Source: a virus
IMG/VR virus record: IMGVR_UViG_3300030329_004682
Coordinates: 1-46,995 of that record
Strand: one strand, 5' to 3'
Length of the DNA: 46,995 nt
Shown: positions 7,924-15,397 of the stretch, piece after piece
Numbering within the stretch: the stretch's first letter is position 1
Layout: the number at the start of each line of letters is the position of its first letter
Notes under the pieces: generated by a model
The model's input: the letters and a program-made list of their open reading frames with translations, nothing else
Databases searched by the model: none
What the model was told of the DNA's origin: nothing
Made by a program: the position numbers and the translations under genes

Positions 7924-8279
7924 GCCACGCCGCCAAAGCCACCAGCGCTCTCAATGCCATCAAGCGAGCTGGTACCACCTACACGCTGGCGCGGACTACG
8001 GTCACCGCATCGGGATCTGAGCCGTGGAAGAAGAGCAGCAGCAGCAGCGCCAGCCAGACCGCAAACGGCATCCTCGATGATTTCCGCGCCTTTGAGCGCG
8101 ATGGCCAGATCGTCCGCGAGCGAGACCGGCGCTACCTGATCGCAGCCTCTGGCCTATCGCCGGGGCCGGCTCCCGGTGACGAGCTGACGGATGGCTCCGA
8201 CACGCTCCGCGTCGAGTCGGTGGAGACGATACGCAGCGGCAACGTCGATGTGATCCACTTCTTGCATACGAGGATCTGA
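7920..8279 (+). CDS. Head-tail joining or stopper-like protein
   Basis: This 119-residue protein starts at GTG 7920, overlapping the TGA of the connector. It has a Ser-rich patch (KKSSSSSASQTANG) followed by a beta-rich segment with PGPAPGDELTDGSDTLRVESV. That segment is the kind of phrase found in small beta-barrel head-closure proteins of siphophages. The gene order (adaptor, this gene, HK97 gp10-like, terminator) fits a stopper. The assignment rests mainly on order and size. Confidence 0.7.
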   Translation: MSHAAKATSALNAIKRAGTTYTLARTTVTASGSEPWKKSSSSSASQTANGILDDFRAFERDGQIVRERDRRYLIAASGLSPGPAPGDELTDGSDTLRVESVETIRSGNVDVIHFLHTRI

Positions 8280-8713
8280 TGGCTACCGCAGATGAAAATG
8301 CGCTGGCACTGGCGAGCTTCAACAAAGCGCTCGATGCGGCCATGATTGCGCTGCCCGAACACGCTAACACCATCAAGATCCGCACCGCACTCGACCTGAT
8401 GAACCGGATTGTGCTGAAGACCCCGGTAGACACCGGCCGCGCACGCGGCAACTGGCAGCTGACGCAGCGCTCGCCGGCCGAGGACATGGTGCCAGAAACC
8501 AGCGCGAAGGTCTCCAGCTCCGAAACGCCACCATCTGCGATACTGACGGAAGCGGAACAGACCGCAAGTGGGTCGCAGCTGGGGGATGACATATGGATCT
8601 CCAACAACCTCCCGTATATCGAAGCGCTGGAAGAGGGACACTCACAGCAAGCTCCGCACGGGATGGTCGCGCTCTCGCTGGCCGAGGCCGAGCAAGGGCT
8701 GGAGCTGGAATAG
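8279..8713 (+). CDS. Tail completion protein, HK97 gp10-like
   Basis: This 144-residue protein carries the family signature TPVDTGRARGNW near residues 45-60 and ISNNLPYIEALEEGHSQQAP near 105-125. These are typical of HK97 gp10/neck proteins that join heads to tails in siphophages. It begins with an ATG that overlaps the preceding TGA. The C-terminus is a short amphipathic helix. Confidence 0.85.
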   Translation: MATADENALALASFNKALDAAMIALPEHANTIKIRTALDLMNRIVLKTPVDTGRARGNWQLTQRSPAEDMVPETSAKVSSSETPPSAILTEAEQTASGSQLGDDIWISNNLPYIEALEEGHSQQAPHGMVALSLAEAEQGLELE

Positions 8714-9145
8714 ATGCCAGATTTTGCCGCAGCATACAACACGATCCTGACGCGGTTCAAGTCGCAGATGGACAGCTCGCGGCCTAACGTGAAAGTAGCT
8801 TGGCCGAACATCGACTTCGATCCCGAGAGCGATTTCAACGCCAGCTCGCATGACGCATGGGCGCGTATTACCGTGCAAGGGGGCGAGGCGTTTCAAGCCT
8901 CCCTCGGTGGAACCGGCTATCGCCGCTGGCGGCAACCGGGACTTGTCACGGTGCAGATCTTCAGCCCGATGGGCGAGGGTCTACAGACCAGCCTCGACGT
9001 AGCCGACGATGTCGTAGCTGCGCTGGAGGGGGTCACCACCAGCAGCGTGGAAATCCACGCATCATCGGTTAATCCGATAGGGCGCGATGGGGCATTCTTT
9101 CAGACCAACGTGAGAACGCCTTTTAGGTTTGACAATCAACGATAA
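8714..9145 (+). CDS. Tail terminator-like protein (DUF4128/gpU-like)
   Basis: This 143-residue protein begins immediately after the gp10-like stop. The layout is an N-terminal helix, a WARITVQGGEA-type strand, RQPGLVTVQIFSPMGEG and a helix rich in Asp/Val. It matches phage tail terminator proteins of the DUF4128 type. These cap the tail tube and set its join to the head. Gene order supports this strongly, while sequence evidence alone is moderate. Confidence 0.75.
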   Translation: MPDFAAAYNTILTRFKSQMDSSRPNVKVAWPNIDFDPESDFNASSHDAWARITVQGGEAFQASLGGTGYRRWRQPGLVTVQIFSPMGEGLQTSLDVADDVVAALEGVTTSSVEIHASSVNPIGRDGAFFQTNVRTPFRFDNQR

Positions 9146-9158
9146 GGGCTAAAATCGC

Positions 9159-10349
9159 ATGGCCGATTCCAATAAAGAACAACTGGCCTATCTGCGAGAA
9201 GTTACGTGGGGAACGACTCCGACCTCGGCCATGACCATCGTCCCGTGGGTTTCGGGTTCGATGGCTGCGGGTATCGAGACGATACGGAGTAATTCACTAC
9301 GCAGTGACGCGCAGCTGGCAGACAGTATCCAAGTCGGAGAATCCCCTACGGGATCGTTCGACTTTGAGTTTACTGCCGACACGTACGACGATTTCCTCCG
9401 CTCCGTTCTTCGCTCCGATGCCGATTGGTCTACCGCGGTCAACTTCTCTGGTGCTGGTACTTGTGTGGCATCGACTAACAAGATCACCGGGACCAACGTC
9501 CACACCAATGCGTACAAAGGCCAGTGGGTGTATGTGGCCGGCTTTTCCAATTCTGGAAATAACGGCTGGAAGAAAATCATCGCGGCCGGCACCAACGAGA
9601 TCACGGTCTCGCCGGGGATAACCGATGACGAGTCGGGAGTTTCTGGGGTGACGGCTAAAGGGTCGTATATCCAGAACGGCAGCACGTTACACAGCTACAC
9701 CTTCAGCCAGCGGTTTACCGATCTTACAAACCGCTACCACAGCCTCACCGGCGCACGGCTCAACAGCGCCACGCTATCGGCAACCCCGAACGGAATCATC
9801 ACGCTGAACGTGGGCTTCGATGGCAAGGACATCTCGCAAGCGGCTGCGTGGGCTGGCGGCTCTGCCAGCGATGCTGCGACGAAAGACGTAGCCTCTGAGG
9901 TGACCGCATACGATGCTGTCTTTCTCAGCGCCGACTCAGGAACGGCCGAGGCTTATGCTGCGGTCTCCGAGGATGTGCTGGAAAGCACCATCGGGATCAG
10001 TGTGGCCAACCGGCCGCAGAAGGGGCTGGGGTCTGTTACCAACACCGGGATGCAGCAGAACAGCGTCGATGCCACCGGCTCGATCCAGTTCTACGTCAAC
10101 GACAACACTTGGGCATACGAGGGCTACCTCTATGGTTTTACCAAGTTTGGGCTGGCGCAAGCGCTGAATATGGGCGGGGATGAGCGCTACCTGATCGAGT
10201 TTCCCAAGATCGCTTTTACCGGCGAGCCGGGGAACAATGCCGGGATCAATACTGATCTGGTCTACGCTTTTGATTTCGCGGCCGAGCCGGGAGGTGAGTA
10301 TGGCGGCTCTGACGATGAAAAGACCATAATCATCACGAAGACCGGATAA
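9159..10349 (+). CDS. Major tail tube protein
   Basis: This 396-residue protein starts KEQLAYLREVTWGTTPTS, the opening of the phage tail tube family often called tube_2. It has long beta-rich, Ser/Gly/Asp-rich stretches throughout. It precedes the tail chaperone pair and tape measure, which is the standard siphophage order. The extra length over a minimal tube protein (about 150-200 residues) suggests inserted surface domains. Two hairpins follow its stop codon. Confidence 0.85.
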   Translation: MADSNKEQLAYLREVTWGTTPTSAMTIVPWVSGSMAAGIETIRSNSLRSDAQLADSIQVGESPTGSFDFEFTADTYDDFLRSVLRSDADWSTAVNFSGAGTCVASTNKITGTNVHTNAYKGQWVYVAGFSNSGNNGWKKIIAAGTNEITVSPGITDDESGVSGVTAKGSYIQNGSTLHSYTFSQRFTDLTNRYHSLTGARLNSATLSATPNGIITLNVGFDGKDISQAAAWAGGSASDAATKDVASEVTAYDAVFLSADSGTAEAYAAVSEDVLESTIGISVANRPQKGLGSVTNTGMQQNSVDATGSIQFYVNDNTWAYEGYLYGFTKFGLAQALNMGGDERYLIEFPKIAFTGEPGNNAGINTDLVYAFDFAAEPGGEYGGSDDEKTIIITKTG

Positions 10350-10367
10350 AACCCTACGCCATCCCTA

Positions 10368-10422
10368 CCGACTTTTGTCGGGTGCCTGACACGGGAAGGA
10401 GCTGATTGTAGGGGTCAGCTCC
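10368..10422 (+). other. Two hairpins between tail tube and chaperone genes
   Basis: CCGAC-TTTT-GTCGG occupies 10368-10381 and GGAGCTGA (10398-10405) pairs with TCAGCTCC (10415-10422). Neither is followed by a T-run. They may lower read-through from the abundant tube gene into the chaperone gene, which is needed in smaller amounts. The 97-base gap holds no gene. Confidence 0.5.
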
Positions 10423-10446
10423 TCCCCACTACCCTACGAGGTTATC

Positions 10447-10845
10447 ATGGGCGATTTAGCCAAGAACTACGCAACCGATAAGACCGCAGAGCAAGAAGGC
10501 GTGTGGGAGCCGCTGGCCGATGGCATCGAGATCAAAGTGGCACGCATCGGCAACCCCAATTATCAGCGGATATGGGAACGGGAGATCAAGCCCTATCGGG
10601 CGCAAGTAGACCGTGGCCTGATGGCCGACGAGAAGATGACCGAGATCATCATCAAGGTCTTGGCCGAGGCTGTGCTGCTCGATTGGAAGAACATCGAGTA
10701 CGGGGGCAAGAAGTTGGTACATAATCGGGAAAATGCGATTCGCATCCTGACCGAGCTGCCCGACTTCCGCGCTGATGTGATGTTCCTCGCCAACCAGCAA
10801 GCATCGTTCCGCGCTGCCGAGATCGAGGAAGCGGAAAAAAACTAA
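10447..10845 (+). CDS. Tail assembly chaperone, gpG-like
   Basis: This 132-residue protein lies between tube and tape measure, the position of lambda gpG. It is helical and acidic, with the YQRIWEREIKPY and NAIRILTELPDFRADV segments common in siphophage chaperones. It ends GAA AAA AAC TAA, and A AAA AAC at 10836-10842 is a textbook -1 slippery heptamer directly before the stop. A fraction of ribosomes would shift and make a longer fusion with the following frame. Confidence 0.85.
   Translation: MGDLAKNYATDKTAEQEGVWEPLADGIEIKVARIGNPNYQRIWEREIKPYRAQVDRGLMADEKMTEIIIKVLAEAVLLDWKNIEYGGKKLVHNRENAIRILTELPDFRADVMFLANQQASFRAAEIEEAEKN
10836..10842 (+). promoter_or_regulatory. -1 ribosomal frameshift site A AAA AAC
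   Basis: The heptamer is in the correct phase: GAA AAA AAC in the zero frame, with the stop codon next. After a -1 slip, reading continues CTA ATC GCT GTC CTC into the frame of the downstream open frame. Programmed -1 frameshifting between G and T chaperone frames is conserved across long-tailed phages. Confidence 0.85.
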
Positions 10846-11219
10846 TCGCTGTCCTCGCTCACTCGATGGAGTGGGGGCAGCACTTTGATCGCTTAGAAAA
10901 AGAACGAGCTGCGGGGCGCGACACGCCCCTGATCCGCGAGGTGCTGGATGACCGGCCGCGGATCTACCGCGATCTGGAGAGCGTCTGGGCCGCATTTATG
11001 GTGCTGTCCGATTGCCGGCCCTACATCTCCACCGGTTTCGGTGCAACTCCCGGCCCTATCCCCTACGAAGCGCTGGACCGCTACGCACAGCGCCACGGTC
11101 CTCACTCGCACGATGAGTTTCTACGGTTCCAGCAGCTGATCCGCGCACTGGACAAATACTACACCGATACGAGCGCAAAGAAAGCCAATGCCCGAACTAA
11201 CAGTAGCGGTAAGGGATAA
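10842..11219 (+). CDS. Tail assembly chaperone, T portion made by -1 frameshift (gpGT-like)
   Basis: This 125-residue extension follows the slip site and gives a fusion of about 257 residues. An ATG exists at 10866 but has no ribosome site, so frameshift expression is more likely than independent initiation. The sequence contains MEWGQHFDRLEKERAAG, a feature of the second chaperone, and ends in a Ser/Lys tail. It overlaps the start of the tape measure by 32 bases. The fusion would bind the tape measure and tube subunits during tail assembly. Confidence 0.8.
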   Translation, partial: LIAVLAHSMEWGQHFDRLEKERAAGRDTPLIREVLDDRPRIYRDLESVWAAFMVLSDCRPYISTGFGATPGPIPYEALDRYAQRHGPHSHDEFLRFQQLIRALDKYYTDTSAKKANARTNSSGKG

Positions 11220-14200
11220 CACAAGGCGCGGGGTTGCCAGTGCTGCACGCAACCTGACCACGCTCAAAGACAAAGCACAGGCCGCAAGCCGCTCGATGCG
11301 GGGGCTGGGTGACCGCACGGAGAAGACCGGGGTCCAGTTTGCCCAGAGCGCGATGCGTATGGCCGGCTTTTCTATGGCGCTGGGCAGCGTGGGTCTGGCG
11401 ATGCGCTCCGTCATCAAGACCGGATCGGATTTTGAGTTTACTATGGCGCGGGTCGGCGCAGTGACCGGTGCCACCGGCAAAGACTTCGACTCGCTCAACA
11501 AGCAAGCCAAAGATCTGGGAGCCTCTACCGTTTTCTCTGCTAAAGAAGCGGCAGACGCGATGCAGTTTCTCGGTATGGCCGGCATGGAAACGAACGAGAT
11601 CATGTCTGCGATGCCGACCACCTTGCAGCTGGCCGCTGCCGGCGCGATGGAGCTGGGCGAAACGGCCGACATCGTGACCAATATCCTGTCGGGTATGCGG
11701 CTGGAGATCTCTGAGCTGGACTCCGTAGCGAACGGATTGGCTGTCGCAGCCACCAGCTCCAATACCAGCATCGCACTCCTCGGTGAGTCGTTCAGCTATG
11801 CCAGCGGCATCTCGGCCAGCGTGGGGCTGACCTTTGCAGATGTTGCGGCAGCGCTGGGCAAGCTGGGTGATGCGGGTCTCAAAGGCTCCCGAGCGGGTAT
11901 GAACCTCTCGATGGCTATGGCCAAGGTGCTGGACCCGAGCAAGGAAGCAGCCGAGGTCATGGAGCGGCTCCAGCTGGAGTTTATGAAGACAGACGGGACG
12001 ATGATCTCGCTGGTCGAGATGATCCAGCAGCTGGAAAGGGCGCAGATCTCCGCACAGGATCAGTTCAAGCTCTTCGGAGTGCAAGGTGGCCGCGCTATTG
12101 CGGCACTGACCGCGGCGGGTGCGCCGGCACTGGAGAAGCTGCGGGAGAGCATCGAGACCAACAACACCGCGCTCGATGAGATGTCCGACAAGATGGGCCA
12201 GACCACTCAGAACAAGATGAAAGCGCTGACGAGTGCGGTGGAGGGCTTGCAGCTGGTGATGTTTGAGAATCTTGCGCCGGCACTGACCCAGACGGTGGAA
12301 CAGCTGACCTTGGTCGCTCGCTCCGACGATGCAGTACAGGTGATGAGAGACTTGGGCGTAGCGGCTGGTGAGCTGGCTACGGCGCTGATTGGGATCGGCA
12401 AGTTTGTTCGTGAGTATGGCGATGAGCTGATGCTGCTGGCCACCCTTCTCGGCGCAGGGAAAGCCGGGAGCCTGATGGGCAAAGGTGCCGCGATGGTGGG
12501 CGCGGGAGGAGCCGCGGCCGCGTTGCCGGGGGTCGCACTGGCTACGGGTGTAGGAGTAGGTGGAGCGGCATATGCTCGCTCTAAAATAGACCCGATGGTA
12601 GCCGAAGAAGGTGCCGGCAATGTTTTCGATGTTATTGGCAATGCGATCAGAGATGGCTTCAATAGGCTGTGGCATGATGCACCCGAGGCGGCTTTTACTG
12701 GTGGCGTTCCCACTGGCGAGGAGCCGCGTTGGGCCTTAGACCTCAGTGAAGAGGTAAAGCGGTTTGGCGCAATGACCAATGAAGCCGCAGCGGCTATGTA
12801 TGGCTCGCCGCAGGGCTTCGGCGCTGCCGGCATGGTCTTGCCAAAAATAACAGGTGGCCCATCGCTGGGCGGCATGGCCGGCTTTGGTGGCGATCTGATG
12901 GGGAAAAGCGCAACCTCGCTGATGGATCTACAGCCCAATACGGTCAAAGAGTACAACAAGGAGATCGACCTACAGATCGAGCTGCTCACAGCAGCGACGG
13001 ACATGGCGCGGCTGATGGCGCAGCAAGAGTTGGAGCTGAACCGCGCTCGCGTAGCGGGAGAACCGCAGCCGCATATCGATGCACTAAAGCGGCTCCACGA
13101 TGCACAGCGCAAAGACCTAACAGCAAAAACTGAATTAGCCGCAGCTGAAGATGCCGCAGCGGTGCGAGCCACGGAGCTGGAACAAAACCTCCGAGACCTT
13201 GAGCGCGGCTTGGACTTAGCCGGCCAAGCCGTCAGTATGGTCGCTGGTCCCGAAGCGGCCAAGAACATGCAGACGATGGTAAGCATGGGAACAAATATCG
13301 CCTCGCAAAATTGGATAGGCGCAGCATCGGATGGTCTTACCTTGCTGGGCAGCGCACTTGATACCGTCACCAAGGCGCAAGAGCAATACCGGCAAGCAAT
13401 CCGCGAAACCAACGCAGCGCTGGACGCTGGCGCAGCGCAAGCACTCGGATCAGCGGCGAATATGGCCGGTCCCATTGGAGAAGCCGCAAGAGCCGCACAG
13501 GAAGAAGTAACCGTTTCAATGCGGGAATTTTTTAATAGGGTAAGCTGGAAGGGAAACGAGAGCGACCTTATGCGCTATCGCCAGTTTGTCGAAGTGCTGG
13601 AGCTTTACGACCAGTGGGTGGCAAAGTCAATGGCTGGCGAGGGTGGGACCGGGGGCGGGGCGCAAATGCGTCTTGCGTATGAGGGAAAAACAGAGGCGTT
13701 GTTCCAAGATAGCGCAGCAGCACAGCGCTTTATTTTCGATATGTTAGGCGAGACATATCAAGCCTTTGGCGATTGGGATCTATCCAATGTGGCCAGCCAG
13801 ATGTTTGACGTAGCCGATGCACTGGACGAGGTCGGCAACGCGGCAGCAAAAAGTGCGATTCGCTTAGAGCATAACGCGCAAGAGATCCTTATCCGCACCC
13901 AAATGTCCGAGCAGATGCGGCTGGCTGGCAGCGATGCCAATGAGCAGCGGAAGGTATACCTCTCTTTTCAAGACCAAATCGCCTCATTACGGCGCTCTGA
14001 GCAGCTCGCTCAACGTCGTGGAGGTCGGAAATCTTCGCGGGATGACGAAGATCGATCAGGAGTCTTAGAAACTCCCGCCGGCAAAGCGCTGACGCTCTCC
14101 CCCATCGAACCGACCAACTGGAACACCATCGTAGACGAGGACACGCTACGCGCAGCGACTCCGATACCTGTGGTGTGGTCGGAGATCCTCGCACTGCTGG

Positions 14201-15006
14201 ACCGGTCCCACACGCGCATCGGCAACGCTCGCGGCGATAATTTGGGCAGCTGGGACTTAGTGGTCGATACGGGAGTTTTGCGCGGGATGGACAAGATACG
14301 GGTCCGCTGGTCCGAGGTCACCGACCTGTTAAGCAGTCCGAGCGCAAGGGTCGGCGGCAGTCCATATGAGCTGAACAGCTGGAAGCAGATCGTAGACGAG
14401 CCGTCTCTGGATAGAATGACCAAGATCCGCGCAAAGTGGTCAGATGTGCTGGGGCTGCTTGGCAGAGGACACACCCGCATCGGTCACCCAGACGCTGGTG
14501 ACACGCTCGACAAGTGGGATCTGGTGGTTGACGCTACAAACCTCAGAGCAATGGAACAGATCAAGGTAAAGTGGTCAGACGTACTGGAGCTGCTCGACAA
14601 GGGACACACTCGCATCGGCAAGGCGAAAGGCGAAACGTCTCTCGATCACTGGAACCTTGTGGTCGATTCTGACAATCTCAAGTCGATGAACAAGATCGAT
14701 GTCAACTGGTCGGACATCATAGCACCCACCAAGTCGAACATCAGCCTTAACAGCATGGTGGCTTTTGATCCGTTCAATTTTAGCGACAATGTCAACTGGA
14801 ACATGGGCGTGCTGCCCAAGCTGCGAAGCGGCATCAAGGACAGCGTCGAGGGCTTGAGCGTCTCGGTCAACCTCGCCAACATCATCCGCTTCGACACGGC
14901 AGACCTATCGGATGCAATCAGCCGCGCAGTGCAAGAGGCTATCGATGACCGGCAGATCGAACCCATATCAACAGCGTTTGCAGCTGACCCATTTGGGCGC
15001 GGATAA
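11188..15006 (+). CDS. Tail tape measure protein (TP901-type) with C-terminal tandem repeats
   Basis: This 1272-residue protein has the TP901-type core at about residues 70-350 (GSDFEFTMARVGAVTGATGKD, STVFSAKEAADAMQFLGMAG). A Gly/Ala-rich hydrophobic segment lies near 425-460, followed by a long helical middle. At the family ratio of about 0.15 nm per residue the tail would be near 190 nm. The C-terminal part is odd: five tandem repeats of about 43-45 residues start with W at 14119, 14251, 14380, 14515 and 14650. Each reads roughly W-x-x-(I/V)VD...L...(I/V)W(S)(D/E)...HTRIG. I know no such repeat in other tape measures. Confidence 0.9.
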   Translation: MPELTVAVRDNTRRGVASAARNLTTLKDKAQAASRSMRGLGDRTEKTGVQFAQSAMRMAGFSMALGSVGLAMRSVIKTGSDFEFTMARVGAVTGATGKDFDSLNKQAKDLGASTVFSAKEAADAMQFLGMAGMETNEIMSAMPTTLQLAAAGAMELGETADIVTNILSGMRLEISELDSVANGLAVAATSSNTSIALLGESFSYASGISASVGLTFADVAAALGKLGDAGLKGSRAGMNLSMAMAKVLDPSKEAAEVMERLQLEFMKTDGTMISLVEMIQQLERAQISAQDQFKLFGVQGGRAIAALTAAGAPALEKLRESIETNNTALDEMSDKMGQTTQNKMKALTSAVEGLQLVMFENLAPALTQTVEQLTLVARSDDAVQVMRDLGVAAGELATALIGIGKFVREYGDELMLLATLLGAGKAGSLMGKGAAMVGAGGAAAALPGVALATGVGVGGAAYARSKIDPMVAEEGAGNVFDVIGNAIRDGFNRLWHDAPEAAFTGGVPTGEEPRWALDLSEEVKRFGAMTNEAAAAMYGSPQGFGAAGMVLPKITGGPSLGGMAGFGGDLMGKSATSLMDLQPNTVKEYNKEIDLQIELLTAATDMARLMAQQELELNRARVAGEPQPHIDALKRLHDAQRKDLTAKTELAAAEDAAAVRATELEQNLRDLERGLDLAGQAVSMVAGPEAAKNMQTMVSMGTNIASQNWIGAASDGLTLLGSALDTVTKAQEQYRQAIRETNAALDAGAAQALGSAANMAGPIGEAARAAQEEVTVSMREFFNRVSWKGNESDLMRYRQFVEVLELYDQWVAKSMAGEGGTGGGAQMRLAYEGKTEALFQDSAAAQRFIFDMLGETYQAFGDWDLSNVASQMFDVADALDEVGNAAAKSAIRLEHNAQEILIRTQMSEQMRLAGSDANEQRKVYLSFQDQIASLRRSEQLAQRRGGRKSSRDDEDRSGVLETPAGKALTLSPIEPTNWNTIVDEDTLRAATPIPVVWSEILALLDRSHTRIGNARGDNLGSWDLVVDTGVLRGMDKIRVRWSEVTDLLSSPSARVGGSPYELNSWKQIVDEPSLDRMTKIRAKWSDVLGLLGRGHTRIGHPDAGDTLDKWDLVVDATNLRAMEQIKVKWSDVLELLDKGHTRIGKAKGETSLDHWNLVVDSDNLKSMNKIDVNWSDIIAPTKSNISLNSMVAFDPFNFSDNVNWNMGVLPKLRSGIKDSVEGLSVSVNLANIIRFDTADLSDAISRAVQEAIDDRQIEPISTAFAADPFGRG
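14115..14730 (+). repeat. Five tandem 129-135-bp repeats inside the tape measure gene
   Basis: Repeat units begin at the Trp codons near 14119, 14251, 14380, 14515 and 14650. Conserved residues are the opening Trp, VD at positions 5-6, a K/R-I-x-x-x-WS(D/E) segment and HTRIG at the end. They are diverged at DNA level, so they are old rather than recent duplications. The region lies in the part that would sit nearest the tail tip. Confidence 0.75.
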
Positions 15007-15016
15007 GCGATAAAAA

Positions 15017-15397
15017 ATGGCTACGAGTATATCGTTCACCAAGACGGACGGATCGGGCAGCACGGGAGCGCTGGCACTGCCCGAGTATCCCGGCATGACG
15101 TTTGAGAACCTTGACCAATCGATCCAGCAAGCAATGGGTGGCCGCATTACCTCGATCACTCGCGGCAGCGGAACGATCAAGCGCTGGGTGCTGGCATGGG
15201 AAAACCTCCCACTGGCCAATTTCAACTCGATAAAAACCTTCTTCTACACAACCGTGACCGGGGCAAATACCACGGTGCGCTACATAGACGAGAACGGCAC
15301 CACTAACACCGTCAAATATCTCGGCGGCATCGAATCGGCACAGCTGATTGCGTATAACCTCTACCAGCTGGAGCTGCGTCTGGGAGCGGCATCATAG
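15017..15397 (+). CDS. Tail protein upstream of the hub, possible distal tail or minor tail component
   Basis: This 126-residue protein between tape measure and tail hub is beta-rich (SISFTKTDGSGS start, TTVTGANTTVRYIDENGTTN, YLGGIESAQL). Its size and position match short minor tail proteins such as lambda gpM-like or DUF2460-like adaptors, but I do not see a diagnostic motif. It ends in TAG at 15395-15397, overlapping the GTG start of the next gene. Confidence 0.65.
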   Translation: MATSISFTKTDGSGSTGALALPEYPGMTFENLDQSIQQAMGGRITSITRGSGTIKRWVLAWENLPLANFNSIKTFFYTTVTGANTTVRYIDENGTTNTVKYLGGIESAQLIAYNLYQLELRLGAAS

